The notes: generated by a model from the sequence alone, not told the origin. 64,000 nucleotides of DNA from Prorocentrum cordatum (GCA_963575745.1 CAUYUJ010004002.1:501163-565162), one strand, 5' to 3'; shown: positions 10,650-21,352, counted from the stretch's first letter. Numbers and translations are program-made.

Positions 10650-12190
10650 ACAACGGGTCCTGCTCACATTGGGCAGCCTCTGCCGTTGGTATTCGTCTCC
10701 ATGCTCTTGAGGAAAAGATTATATTGTTGCTGGCGCTGGTCGCCTTTGGATTTTGTCGCCGACGGGGGCCACAACATAATTTTCGTTGTGGCCTGCCGCC
10801 TTGACATTCCTCACAGACTTCTGTGAAGAGGCGACCGAACCTCCCCAGAAAGCGCTGTCGCGAAGCGTCGGGCAATTCGGGAAAGGAAGAAACGGGGTGG
10901 AACCACGAACGCACTTGCACCAAACCCGCGCAATGCGCCAGAACACACCACATCAAACCCATACGACTACAAGGGCAACTTACGTCACACGAAGTTTCCT
11001 TCCCCCACCTTCCCTTCATCCAGTGTCCGAGGCTCCACTGCGACGGGCAGCGCCCATGCCCTCCTGGCAACAGCACTGGGCGGGGTTGCCCGCGGGAGAC
11101 CGGGGGCCCAACGCAACGCTTGTGTTCTGCCGAAAGGGGGAGCAGAGATTACTCCCAGTACTCGTCGTTATGCGCCTTGGCCCCTTGCAGAAGTGGTCGT
11201 TGCTCGAAACACTTAAAAACAAACAAGATCCAACATCGCCGGTCTCCGCTTGGCCTTCGCGGGGCCATTGTGGCCCAGTGCGTCCAGGGTATTGCCTCTG
11301 TTGGCGCGCGAAGTCTTAACATAGCGCCTCGTCGGCCCTGGTCAGACCCCTCGCGCACGGGTCTTAGGCAGTTGCAGGGCCCAGCCTCCAGGGCGACCAG
11401 CGCAATGGAAGATGCAAATTCCAGCGGGAGAGACCGCAGACCTCAGCGGCCAGGCGGACGAGGCGCGCCCTTGGGGCAACGGCGAGGCAGAAGCGGCTTC
11501 GGTTAACCTGCGAGATCAACATCGCAACCTCGTGAGGCGCTGGGTGAAGGACGCCAGGGTGCTCATCTGGCGCCCGAAGCCATTGGGCGCTGCCGGCGCA
11601 AAACGCGACGCATAGGACCATCAAATGTTGCGCTAACAGCGGTGGTCCAAGGCCCACGAAATCTCTCAAGGAAAAACCAATGCCGAGCCGGAGCAGGTCA
11701 AGTTCTTAACTCCTGAGCTGCCTGTACAGATTCCGATCGTACCTAAACGAAGGGGGAAGAGGGCATGGCGATCTTACCCGTTGGCTTACGCAATCCTCTG
11801 GTGCGGAGCACCGCGTGTAGACGAGAGCACTTGCGCGCGACCCTGCGCGGGCAACGCGCGAGCGTGATATCCGTGCAATCGACTCCGATGTTCGTTATGT
11901 GGCCCACATGGGGGTATGCGATAATGACTGTTGGCTGTCTGCTTCAGTCACGTGCTAATATGGATTACGGATCCATGGATCTGGTGTGGTGCATGGGCAC
12001 CAGATCCAAGGATCGGGGACAATACTTTTCGAAACGTGGAGCCGACACCGCCTCACTCGGCGACGGAGCGCGTCGGGTTTGCATGGGAACGGGGCCCGCC
12101 GCTAACACACACGCCGCAGTCCATGTTTGTGCTTCCTCGACTGTCTGTAAAAATTGCATAGTTTTCTAGGGTCGCCCCCCCCGTCATTGC
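10650..12190. other. Unassigned sequence
   Basis: Frames of 60-227 codons overlap on both strands. One plus-strand stretch at 11,412-11,615 has ordinary composition (NLRDQHRNLVRRWVKDARVL) and continues past a stop in the same frame, so a decayed coding region is possible. I recognise no family. Confidence 0.4.
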
Positions 12191-12195
12191 TTCCC

Positions 12196-12287
12196 CACGC
12201 GTCAGAGGTAGCCAGGCTACCTCTGACGCGTGAGGACATCAAAACACACACTCACAAGGCTACCGTAGCCTTGTGTGTGCTTTGATA
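12196..12287. repeat. Two adjacent inverted repeats (hairpins)
   Basis: Hairpin 1: CACGCGTCAGAGGTAGCC at 12,196-12,213, a single A, then its exact reverse complement at 12,215-12,232. Hairpin 2: CACAAGGCTAC at 12,253-12,263, a single C, then its exact reverse complement at 12,265-12,275; with a four-base gap the arms extend outward to ATCAAA/TTTGAT. Both hairpins have GGCTAC/GTAGCC at or near the tip. Confidence 0.9.
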
Positions 12288-12382
12288 TCCCGAGCCTCTC
12301 TCACCACCCCAAGCCTGCCCCAAAGAAAGCCACGACAATCCTAGACCGGGGAAACACTAATGTACCAATACCGCTACTCTAC

Positions 12383-12530
12383 GGACCTCTCCCAAGATGC
12401 GTTCTGATCAGGATTGTGAGGCGACTCCAGCCGTGGCAACGAGGGCCTTCCTCCAGGAGGCCCACATGGACGAAAACGAAAGAATGGTAACGGTATAGAT
12501 ACCTGTTCCTCCTCTGACAGACGGCTGAAA
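12383..12530 (+). repeat. Dispersed repeat 'GCGTTCTGA', copy 1 of 3
   Basis: Shares GGACCTCTCCC, TGCGTTCTGA, GAGGCGACTCCAGCCGTGGC and CCTGTTCCTCC, in order, with 13,957-14,105; a shorter match lies at 14,935-15,003. The repeated segment is about 150 bases. Confidence 0.7.
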
Positions 12531-12745
12531 GATGCTGCATGACTGGCCCAAGACGGCTCATCAAAGACCCCACAAAAGTCCAAACTATGTTCACAAGAAG
12601 CTCTGAGTGTTCTAAGCATGGGGGCCCCCGATACGCCCCGTCGCCCCTGCCAATGCCCCGGTCCGAAGAGTCAGGCCGACTCGACTGGCATGCCGCGATC
12701 CCTGCTCTCAATGACGATTCTGCCTCGCCCTGCCTCGTTCTTTAT

Positions 12746-12942
12746 CAGGCGGCGCGCCCCTGGGAAAGGGAAATGAGAGGGGCAGGCCTTCTCAGACGGC
12801 AGCGGCGCTTCTCAGAGCATCTCGCACCTTCTGAGAAGCCGTGCGTGGCTTCGGAGAAGTCTCACAAGGCTTCTCCTGAGAAGCCCCGCCGTTTTCTGAG
12901 AAGGCAGTCCCCCTCTCAATCCCCTTCTGGGCTCGCCGCCGA
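12746..12942. mobile_element. Short inverted-repeat element, family 2, copy 1
   Basis: The interior carries several copies of CTTCTGAGAAG, itself a near-palindrome. The ends are approximate inverted repeats: GGCGGCGCGCCCCTGGG on the left and TTCTGGGCTCGCCGCCGA on the right. Length is about 197 bases and no coding capacity is seen. The structure resembles a MITE or foldback element. Further copies lie at about 28.0, 28.4, 29.0 and 63.0 kb. Confidence 0.65.
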
Positions 12943-13021
12943 CAGTGCCTCTTCCAAAAATCTTCACTGAAAAGGGCCTCCCAGATGGGGTCAGAGTAGA
13001 TGCGGCTGGAGGATCGCGCAA

Positions 13022-13056
13022 CATCGCCGATGCATCGCCGATGCATCGGCGACGTC
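13022..13056. repeat. 16-bp perfect palindrome in a repeated word
   Basis: The sequence repeats CGCCGATGCAT and contains CGCCGATGCATCGGCG, which equals its own reverse complement. It could be a dimer-binding site or simply a foldback. Confidence 0.75.
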
Positions 13057-13410
13057 GGCGTGGAGAACATCGGACTCCAAATCGAGCCGCATCGGCAATG
13101 CATCGGACCCCAACTTAGGAGGCCTGAGCTCCAAAAGAAAACGCCGCTCTCCTTTCCGCACACCCTGCCCATCCTCAGCGCCCCCATGAACCCCAGGCCG
13201 CCCCACGCCTGCAGGTGCAACGCCACGACTCTGCACGGCGCCGGCAACTGTCGGCGGAGAAGGGGCGAGGCAGGCGCAAAGCGGAACGGGACGGCATAGG
13301 TAGAATCGCCCAGTGCCAGAGAGTGACCGGGGATAGCCCACGAACGCTCGGAGAGCTGAAAGGGATTCGGCAACTGGAGCGGCTAGAGGGAAGTGAAACG
13401 AGGACCATGG

Positions 13411-13803
13411 TTAAGATTGAACGCGGAAACGTCGGTGCCGATCTTGGCCATCGTCCATTTTTTGCCATCGTCGATCGTGGATCATCCTCGCGAGTCGGCG
13501 ACGGCTGGCTTTGACCATGGCAACGACTAGCGTCGACAAGATCCCTCGTGCTTCTCCCTCGAAGCGCCAACATGTGATACATGGGAGCTCTAAGAAATGG
13601 GTGAACAGGAGCTCTGGAATCCGCACCAGGGGAGCTGCTCCTCGGAGGGGGCACAGTAGGCCGCGCGAGGCGAAGAGTCCCCCCAACACGGGGGCGAGGA
13701 AGACGAACGCGGCGGTGAGAACAAAGAAGATAGCCTCCAAAAACCCGAAGACGATCGCCCTCTCCCGCTCGGCTGCGGGTAGTCCACTGGCGGGCCCATT
13801 CAT
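13411..13803 (-). CDS. Unrecognised hydrophobic open frame
   Basis: A 130-codon minus-strand frame. After a polar N-terminus (about 15 residues) it has a long hydrophobic run at residues ~17-45 (VFGFLEAIFFVLTAAFVFLA), then a second mixed segment, then an Arg-rich tail. That is what a small membrane protein would look like. Another minus-strand frame is open over the same bases, there is no recognisable motif, and the ends may not be real. Possible exon relic; function unknown. Confidence 0.2.
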   Translation of the reverse strand: MNGPASGLPAAERERAIVFGFLEAIFFVLTAAFVFLAPVLGGLFASRGLLCPLRGAAPLVRIPELLFTHFLELPCITCWRFEGEARGILSTLVVAMVKASRRRLARMIHDRRWQKMDDGQDRHRRFRVQS

Positions 13804-13956
13804 CCACGTACGTGACGGCGGCGGGCTTTGTCATCATACCGCTCAGCAATGGAGGCAACCACTCCTAAATATGGTTATAACATTTCTGGTAGCAGTAACT
13901 TTGGCGGGGTGGGGCACGTCGGTGCGGAAGTGCGCTGCGACTGACTGATACGGCTG

Positions 13957-14105
13957 CTCCCCTGACCTCTCCCGGGGTGCGTTCTGACCAGACTTTCGAG
14001 GCGAATCCAGCGGTGGCGACGAAGGCCTCCGAGGACGCCCCAAAAGGGAAAACCAAAAGAAATCTAGCGGCATGGGCACCTGTTCCTCCGCTGACCGACG
14101 CACCA
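13957..14105 (+). repeat. Dispersed repeat 'GCGTTCTGA', copy 2 of 3
   Basis: Carries ACCTCTCCCGGGGTGCG, TTCTGACCAGACTTT, GAGGCGAATCCAGCGGTGGC and CACCTGTTCCTCC in the same order as copy 1. Confidence 0.7.
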
Positions 14106-14934
14106 TCGTTACCGTGACCGCTACGCGCCAGAGGATGAAACAACTAACAGCTATCTCCTGGGGGCCCCTGCGGGGAGCTCGCCCCGCTGCTATGTGGCGG
14201 GGGAGCGGAGCGCGCGGTGTCCGCCGGCCGCGAGAGGGCGGCGCGGACGGGGGCCAGAGCCCTCAGGTGGTCGAAGTGGGGGGGGTGTGGAAAGTCGGAC
14301 TCGGGAGTCGGGGAGACGTAAGACTCGGGTCGGGGGGACTGGTGTTGGCCCGACGGGGCCATCATGAGAATGACGAGACCCGATCTGAAATTTGACGCGA
14401 GCTCCCTCTGCAAACATCCCGCGAAAAATGGGCCGTCAAAATCACGAACGCGCTCATGATAAAGCGTCGGCGAACCCGACTTCCAGCGTACTCGAGTCTG
14501 TTTCCCCGATGGAGGCTGGATATCAGAGTGTTGATCTGGTTCAGTCTGGAGCTTGATGCTGCAGCGGGGGGAGGAGAGGGGAGGGAACAACAGCCAGACT
14601 GCAGGGGCGCTGCCCGAAACACACCTCCCAGAGGAGGCGGGCCCCTTTGGTCTCCCGCATGGGATCCCGTTTGGTTTTCCGTCTGACTGTCTGATATCCC
14701 GTATAGTCTCCCTTCTGGTCTTCCGTATTTGAGGGATCGTAGCTTGCTGCATGTACCTTGAATTCTGCTGTTTAGGGCCTCCAGGCGCCAGGGTGTAGTC
14801 GATCTCGGATTGAGCGACATGCTCAGCCATCAAGTTTCTGGCCATGGCCAAGGCGTGTTTGCCAGAATCTCAAAGCAGATCCTCCTGCGGCGACGAGGCG
14901 CCTTCCAGAAACGCCATCTGTCCAGGATCTCAGT
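14106..14934. other. Unassigned sequence
   Basis: No gene recognised. A short match (TGAAATTTGACGCGAGCTCC near 14,388) resembles TGAAACTTGACGCGAACTTC near 28,696, with further similarity downstream, so part of this stretch is another dispersed repeat. Confidence 0.45.
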
Positions 14935-15003
14935 CCAGGATCTCAAGGCGAATCCAGCCGTGGCGACGAGCGAGGGGTAGCTGTGACAGTGCCTATTCCT
15001 CCT
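14935..15003 (+). repeat. Dispersed repeat 'GCGTTCTGA', copy 3 (partial)
   Basis: Shares GGATCTCAAGGCGAATCCAG, CCGTGGCGACGA and CCTATTCCTCC with copies 1 and 2, and lacks their upstream part. Confidence 0.6.
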
Positions 15004-15142
15004 GAATCTTCGCCGCCTCCGTCGTTCGCCCTCGTGGCCACGCTCGCTGCCGCCGCCAGCCGCGGCCGCCGCGGCCGCTGCCGCCGCCGCTCGCCGCCGC
15101 CGTCGCAGCTCGAAGAACCAGAAAAACTGTGCAAACAGAAAC

Positions 15143-15280
15143 GTTCGGAGGTCCGCGTGGATTTCTCGGATCGGCGCTGGACACCCGTCCCAGAGGCGCG
15201 GAGCGCGCCAGTGGCGGCGCGGGAAGCGCCGCCAGGGTCGCCCAGCGCCGACCCAAGAAATCCGCACGGACCTCCAAAAG
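15143..15280 (+). repeat. Short inverted-repeat element, family 1, copy B
   Basis: Left arm TTCGGAGGTCCGCGTGGATT then CTCGGATCGGCGCTGG. Right arm CCCAGCGCCGACCC then AAGAAATCCGCACGGACCTC. The arms are about 35 bases long with few mismatches and bracket the core GCGCGGAGCGCGCCAGTGGC. This is one of the best-preserved copies. Confidence 0.85.
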
Positions 15281-15339
15281 TTACGCTTACGCCACCTGTT
15301 TTCTTCAAGCAGCGGGCTCCCGCCTGGCTTCCGTGGCGG

Positions 15340-15605
15340 CGCGCGCAGGGGGGCTAGTTATGGGGGCGGAGGGAAGGCTTCCTAGAAGGAGGCTGCTTCC
15401 CCAATGCGCCAGCCCTACATCCGTAGACGAGGCCCGCGCCTCATATAAGAAACGGGGGTGCTTCTGAGACGCCTCCCCCCCTCCGCCGCAGCCCCCTCCT
15501 CCTCCTCCTCCCCTCCTCTCCCAAGCGGGGGCTCCTCCCCCTCCTCCTCCTCCTCCTCCTCCTCCTCCTCCTCCTCCTCCGCCTCCTCCTCCGCCTCCTC
15601 CTCTG
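15340..15605 (+). repeat. Repeat module with CTC microsatellite
   Basis: The part to ~15,480 shares GGAGGCTGCTTC, GGCCCGCGCCTC, GGGGGTGCTTC and CCGC/CAGCCCCCTC, in order, with 26,990-27,125. From 15,480 to 15,605 it becomes an almost pure CTC tract; the 27-kb copy has no such tract. Confidence 0.7.
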
Positions 15606-15817
15606 CGCATGGCCGACTTCCGCCCGCCGTCCTGCCTCGCGGCTGAGCTCCCGCGCGCCCAGCGCCACGCCGCCGCCCAGCAGCGCAGCGCCGGCGAGCA
15701 GCGGGGCGGCGCGCCGGCCAGCGCGCGAGCCCGCGGAGGCCATGGCTCCGCTGCAGGCCCCTCGGCGCGGGCAGCCCAGATGGCGTGCCGCCGCGCAAAC
15801 GCACGGCAAGCCTGAGC

Positions 15818-16012
15818 TGGATCGCATCGACAAGCCGGATCGGGTCGGGAAAGGATCGGATCGGCGGCGAATCGCCCCGAGGAGAAAAACGGAATCGGAT
15901 CGCCGCGCCTGGCTCTGGCCGGCCCTGGCCCGCCGGTGAAGCGAGCCGGATCGAATCGAACCGAATCAGAACCACGGCTCCAACCAGCGAATCAAATGGC
16001 ATCGAAACATAA
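15818..16012 (+). repeat. GATCGAATC-rich dispersed repeat, copy 2
   Basis: Made of GGATCGGATCG, GAATCGGATCG and GGATCGAATCGAACC words, ending in ATCGAAACATAAGCGG. It is comparable with 598-745 and 27,530-27,735. Confidence 0.6.
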
Positions 16013-16319
16013 GCGGCCCTGCGCACGGCGGCAGCCGTGAGCCGCCACGACGCCGAAACAAACTGACCTGCGACGCAAGAGAAAGCGTCGCTTGCAAACC
16101 CGCGCGCGCCCGGGTCAAAACACGCACGAGCGCGATGTGAATGTGCAGATGCATTTTGCACATGTGTTCACCAACCACATCATAACAGAGATATGGTTGA
16201 CTTACGCCGAGGACACTCCCTGATCCACGATCCATCTCGCGCCAAACATTATACGATATATCGAATCGCAAGCACGCCCACTACTTCAACTCGTGCAAGT
16301 CACACGCGACCGCAGAAAT

Positions 16320-16885
16320 GTAGACACTTAACAAGAGACACACACACACACAACGCATACACATGGAGACACAAGCAACCACACCAAAGGCAATAGGCAC
16401 ACACGGTACACACAGCACGCACGCGCGCACGCACGCACGCCCGCACGCCCGCACGCCCGCACACACACACACACACACTCACTCACTCACTCACTCACTC
16501 ACTCACTCACTCACTCACTGACACACACACACACGCACGCACGCACGCACACACACACACACACACACGCACACACACAATGTGTATATACAGATACAGC
16601 ACAGCCGCCACACACAACACACTAACTCATCATACATCATACTACACACGTATCAGTGCCATGCATCACCCCACGCCACATAATAGACAACACATGTCAC
16701 ACAAACACCACACAACGGCCCATCGTCGCTCTCTCTCTCTCTCTCTCGCTTTTTTTATTGTTTCTCTCTCTCTCTCTTTCTCTCTCTCTCTCGCTTCCTC
16801 TCTCTCTCTCACGCTCTGCCCCGCCCTCTATCTCTCTGTCTCTCTCTAGTTCGCTATATGTGTCTCTCTCCCTCTCTCTCTCTTG
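16320..16885 (+). repeat. Cluster of CA, ACGC, CTCA and CT microsatellites
   Basis: Consecutive tracts: CA-rich near 16,330, ACGC near 16,430, CA, then CTCA/ACTC at 16,478-16,518, CA and ACGC again to 16,580, and CT tracts from 16,731 to 16,885. No gene. The last tract runs directly into the LINE remnant. Confidence 0.9.
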
Positions 16886-16889
16886 CTCA

Positions 16890-17403
16890 GCTCATGCAGA
16901 CGGCACGCTGGGTGGAAGCCTACTTTCCGTGCCCCATCCCGCGTGCGGCCCCCGGACACACCACCACGGGCTTCTACCTGGCATCCCTGTACGCCGAGGC
17001 GGGCAAAGACAACGCAGGCCTTTGTCCGACTGGCCCTTGCCGCCGCTGTGCGCGTCGGTGCAGAGCCTCACTTTCTTTGCATGGACGCTACTATTGACAT
17101 CGACCACTCCGCCTCGGCTGGACCAATGTCGCCGCAGGGTACCCAGGGGAACGATACCACACTTTCGACCAATACAAAGGCTGGGACAAACGCACCGTGG
17201 AGCTGGGAACCTGCCGCATTGATTACGTCCTTGCCAAACCCCAGGCCCGCCACCTGGTAACTGACTTCGTCCTCCTGCGTGACCCCACAATTTCCCAGCA
17301 CTTGGGCCTCAGAGTCACGTTGAACCTCGACTTGGGCCAACAAGAAGCCCTTCGCCTCAAGCCCACCAAACAGTACCTCCCCTTGCCCGGCCATATCCCG
17401 TGG
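16890..17403 (+). pseudogene. LINE endonuclease domain, frameshifted
   Basis: Three frames together read as the second half of an endonuclease/exonuclease/phosphatase fold. One gives TTTGFYLASLYAEAGKDNAG (usual 'Y' strand and loop). The next gives FVRLALAAAVRVGAEPHFLC then MDATID (helix and the strand that normally ends in GDxN). The third, from 17,101, gives HTFDQYKGWDKRTVELGTCR, then IDYVLAK and ISQHLGLRVTL (the usual RIDYI and SDH motifs). The Asp of SDH is Gln here and the GDxN motif is altered, so it is probably inactive. In an intact element this domain would nick target DNA to prime reverse transcription. Confidence 0.7.
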
Positions 17404-17727
17404 TGAGAAATTCAGAAACTGGGCGAGGACATCGAGGGTGCTTACTTCAGACGCCATGCAGGTGGTGGACGGCGCCAACGATCCCAACGCCATGTTCAGG
17501 ATCGCAAGCGATGCGGCGCATGCCGTCCACGCGCGCGTTCAACGCGACGCGGGCACTGGTGCCGCCTCAGGCCGGCATACGCCCTCCAAGCACAGCACCA
17601 CCGCCAACTTCTGCGCCAGGCACGCCCTCCCCACAGTCGCGCCCGACGACGGAGTGACGGGACGGACCGTGTCGCCCTCAAACAACAGGACTCCTGCGCC
17701 AACTGGAGCCCCTGGCAAAGATGCAGC

Positions 17728-18300
17728 ATGCCGCGGCGGGGGCCGCTGGCTCAGCCCGAGCCGCTCTTGCCACCCATACCCACCACACGTGGACCAACGC
17801 CACGCTGCTCAAAGGGCGCCTCGGCACCCAGCTCGGCGCAGCCGCCCACTTCCCGCCTCGGCAAGATAGTATCCCCCCCGGAAGGGCAACTACTTGCTGA
17901 CCTCGCGGCCCAAATCCGCGCCGACATCCGGCGCAACCGCGACCGCTACAAGGCCGCGCGCATCACGGAAGTGATCACCCAGATGCGCGCGATGGACCGT
18001 GGATGCACCAAAGCCGCCTGGGTCAAAACCGCCAACACCTCAGCCACCCGCTACCTGCGCACTTCACGCAACGGGACCCCCACGACCCCCTTCACGGTTA
18101 CGGACCCAGACGTGAAAGACGAACCCTGCTCAGACGACCTGTCGCGCGACACTGACTCGCACGCCTCGGCTGACGACGAATCCGACGTTCAGCGCACCGC
18201 ACACGCGGCGCACCAGCGCCCCAACGAGATTATCGCCGATACCCAGGCGATGCTCAAATTCATGGTCGACACTTGGGACCCCGCGACTCCCGAGACCACG
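17728..18300 (+). pseudogene. LINE linker between endonuclease and RT
   Basis: One frame stays open and has ordinary composition, for example LLADLAAQIRADIRRNRDRY near 17,890 and IIADTQAMLKFMVDTWDPA near 18,230. The latter resembles the segment that precedes the RT in LINEs, where a Trp precedes the F...P element. The frame loses coherence after ~18,300. The call depends on position between the endonuclease and RT pieces rather than on a domain of its own. Confidence 0.5.
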
Positions 18301-18919
18301 AGCCGATGCCCACGCGGAGCGCCTTCACGGAGGACTGCGCCGCTGAACCCCCCCCGCGCGTCCAAGCGGCCCCCTTCACCCCCGCGGACGACGTGCTCAT
18401 CGATTTCGTCCGCCGCCGCCCCTCCCGACGTGCCCAGGCGGGCTCGACGGATGGACCAGCAAGGAAGCGAAGGCCCTCCCGGACAGCCTCCTGCGGCTGT
18501 TCGCTTGCACCTTACGAGCCACGCAGCGCGCGGGCGTCGCCCCTGACCCCCTGCCCCACGTCCCGAACCCCTGCCTGCGTAAAAGGCGCGGGAAACTCCC
18601 AACCGACCAACCGCTCCTGTCCGCGATGGCGGCGTGGATGTGCGCCCGGGAGGGGCCCGCCTACAGGTCCATGGGCAAATGGCGCTCACAATGGACCCGC
18701 GCTACCAGCTTTGGGGCCGTCACACGCGCCACCATCGGCGACGTCGACACCACCCTCGCTCTCCAAGTGGAGCACGCGCGAATCCTCTCCTTCGCACTGG
18801 CAGGAACTGTACTGGACCGCCAAGAATGCTTTGATGACCTCATTCCAGACGCGCGTCTCCAACTTGCCAAGAACGCAATATGCCGAAAACAACGCCATCA
18901 ACGTCCGGGCGTATTTCTG
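18297..18919 (+). pseudogene. LINE reverse transcriptase, N-terminal part, broken
   Basis: The first stretch (18,297-18,420) continues the pre-RT region. From 18,440 another frame gives GLDGWTSKEAKALPDSLLRL, matching the G-x-DG-W...P pattern that opens LINE RTs. It is followed by LRKRRGKLPTDQPLLSA (usual KKG...RPI-L element) and LDRQECFDDL (usual LDxxKAFD, palm motif A with its catalytic Asp). The frame then ends within ~25 residues, before any motif B or YADD box. I read it as a dead, truncated RT. The alternative, a divergent RT continuing in another frame, is not supported by anything I can see. Confidence 0.7.
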
Positions 18920-18925
18920 TAATAG

Positions 18926-19200
18926 CAACCACGGACGACACATTCGCATGGGGTGGCCTACTCTCCCGGCGACACGAGAAAACAAAACTGAAAACGAAAA
19001 GCCCCCCCAAAGCAAGTTCGTTAACAAAGCGAACGACGACTGCGGCGGCCGAAAAGGAAAACGAAAACGAACCGAACCCGTGCAACGAAGAGGTGACGCT
19101 CCCACCGTGTCCCGGACACGCGCGGGCTCAAGACATGTTGGCCGAACTTTAGCGCCCTCCGCGTAGATGAGCTTGGGCTATGGCGAGGAAAACAGAAGGC
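18926..19200. other. A-rich segment after the LINE
   Basis: Contains repeated AACGAAAACGA and GAAAACGAA words, unlike the GC-rich LINE. It could be retroelement 3' flank or unrelated. A similar A-rich stretch lies at 20,280-20,450. Confidence 0.4.
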
Positions 19201-19860
19201 CAACTCCTGGAGCTTTTCAGCGAGCCCGGACTGCAAGAGTTGCCTGCAAAGAAGCAACAACAACTCGAGTTCACACCGCTTTCGCCCGAGGGCGCCTCCA
19301 AGAAAATCGCGGCCGAGGCCGAGGAATGCCAGGCCAGCAAAACGGACGCAGAGCAGAGCCAGACTTGGCAGCGTCTGTGGGGATCTCCTGGCCACCGCCT
19401 CCGATTTTTGGATCTCCGCGCAAAAGCGGCCCCCTCCCGAAGGCGCTGGAACGGCAGCAAGGCTTGCGCCGGCAAAGTGGCGGCTGGGGAACTCCCAGCG
19501 ACAGTGCAGGCGCCGTCTTTGGATTGGCCTGATGATTGGGACCATGAACTTTGCCCCGCGCGGCAATGCCAGCCTGGGGGAGGCGGCGGCTAAGAGAGCC
19601 CCCCGAGGCTCTGCCAAGTCTTTGCGGGCGTCCGCAGGGTCGTTCTTGGCCAGCTCTCCGTCGGCTTTGATGGCCGTGCACCCCTCGGCCTCGGCCGCGA
19701 TCTTCTTGAATGCGCCTCGGGCGAGAGCGGTTCGAGCTCGAGTTCTCTCTGCTTCTTCGCAGACGACTCTCGCGGCGCAGCTTCGCCAAACACTTCCAAA
19801 ATTGGTTTTCAGTGTTCATCGACATCGTGAGCCCCGCGAGGAACTGGCAGAAAAAGGTCC
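19201..19860. repeat. Inverted pair of a coding-like unit
   Basis: The plus strand at 19,220-19,395 and the reverse complement of 19,610-19,830 are clearly homologous. They share AAGAAGCA, CTCGAG(T/C)TC, CGCT(T/C)TCGCCCGAGG, ATCGCGGCCGAGGCCGAGG, then GACTTGGCAG. Each reads, on its own strand, as a Lys/Glu/Ala-rich helical peptide (plus: PAKKQQQLEFTPLSPEGASK; minus: SAKKQRELELEPLSPEA). About 200 bases separate the arms. The unit is unrecognised; it may be a fragment of a multicopy gene or retroelement gag-like protein inserted twice, or one copy duplicated by inversion. Confidence 0.8.
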
Positions 19861-20720
19861 GGCTTGGGTGGGGAAATGACGAACCCGTTGTTTTGCGCCC
19901 GCGGTTGAGCCCGCGCGGCAATGGCATTGCCCCCCAGTCCTCGAACAAACAACTGCCTACGAGGAAAACCAAGCCGTAATAACATTGGAATGAACGCGAT
20001 GTCTTTGTCAGAAAAAACGTTGGAGCGAATTTTGCGCACGTCAAGCATCAAGAAAGGCTGCGGACAACGCTGCCCTGCCTCGTTCGCCTCGTGGACGGAA
20101 CGACCTCGCGCGCATGGCGCGCGCAAGATTGACCGTCGCGCCCGCGGAAACCATTCGCGCGGACGTGCACAGACTTTGACAGCGTCTACTATGCGAGCGG
20201 CCCCCGTTCCAGCAGGTTCAAGCGCGACACCATATGTTTACGAATCTTTCGAAGATCCCGCAGGCCCTTGCACGCGCGACTCCAACGAGGAAGCAACAAC
20301 GAAGCGCGAGCATAGAAAGCGAAGAACGAAGGACTTTCACAATAAGTTAGGTAATAAGAAAAACGACGGTACACAACAAACCACAAACGAGTCCGCGCGG
20401 CGGAAATTTAATAGTTAAAATAACGAAAACGACAAAATGAATCAAAAAGAAAAGTCCGGAATTTCGCCATCGCGCGTCGCCGGGAAAACGCCCGCAGCCC
20501 ATGGCCCGCACGAGCGGGCCACTACGAGCAGTTCCTGGCCATCGGGCGACATCGAACTCTCGATGTGCGTCTGAACTACCCGCCAGCACGACCCGAGGTC
20601 GCCCAGCGCCGCCTTCGCTGACGACAGCAACTCCACTGCCTCCTCGGCTGCGGAGCTCGGGGGGGGGGGGGGGGGGCGCCCACGCAGACCGAACGGTTCA
20701 GCCACTCCTCTAGGTAGAAG
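19861..20720. other. Unassigned; includes an 18-G run
   Basis: Minus-strand frames at 19,809-20,126 and 20,442-20,726 have fairly ordinary composition (for example EEAVELLSSAKAALGDLG) but I recognise neither. A run of 18 G lies at 20,659-20,676. Confidence 0.35.
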
Positions 20721-21352
20721 GTGCACCTAGGAAAGGTTGTCGGATGGGCCATCGGCCAGACGCTATGGAATCAAGTCAACCAGCTGACGCTGCGCGGCAA
20801 ACCTCTTCGCATGCGCGACCACATCAAGCGGGTTGGCGGCCGCGTCGGCGCCCGCCCCCCCCCCGCCCCTAACCAGCTCAACCTGTCGGCCCCCGCGGGC
20901 GCCCGCGCCCGCGAGGCCCAGCAACGCTGCCCGCGGGTCGAAACCCTCTCCGAGGGCATGACGCAGGCCAGGTCGCCTGTCGCCAGCGTCTGCGCAGCGG
21001 GCACCGACGCGCAGGCGCCCTCGACGGCCGCCAATGGCGGCTTCAGGAAGGCACCCCTTGTCGCCATCAGGCCCCGCAGGCACCCGCAGCCCCCCCACTG
21101 GGACATGGTGGCCACCTGCGCGCCAGGCCACGCCCTCGACCTCCACGCGCCAGGCCGCGCGCCAGACCTTGCGGCCATCGCGCAGCGGGAGGTCCTCCAA
21201 AATGTCGGCAGACAGATAAACCGAGACAACGGCTCAGCCGCGTCGTTGACGACCTTCGCCCGGCAGTTCAAACTGGACAAGGCGGGGGGCCCATCGGCTA
21301 ACGTTTTCAGGCGCTCGACCAGCTCGACTAGACCTGACCTGCCAAAGGCATA
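20721..21352. other. GC-rich stretch before LINE C-terminus
   Basis: Open on both strands for hundreds of codons with Ala/Arg/Pro bias. The plus strand could be the decayed region between RT and zinc-knuckle of the LINE remnant that follows, but no motif is legible. Confidence 0.3.

Larger units (their letters stand above)
16890..18925 (+). mobile_element. Degenerate non-LTR retrotransposon (LINE)
   Basis: Reading in order through several frames gives an APE-type endonuclease region (16,890-17,403), a linker (17,728-18,290) and the beginning of a reverse transcriptase (18,297-18,919). Each piece is in the correct LINE order but at least four frame changes separate them, so the element cannot make one polyprotein. 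It appears cut off in the RT palm: I find no YADD-type catalytic box downstream. The 5' end abuts a CT microsatellite. A separate LINE C-terminal remnant lies at 21.35-21.8 kb and may belong to the same or a related element. Confidence 0.75.
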
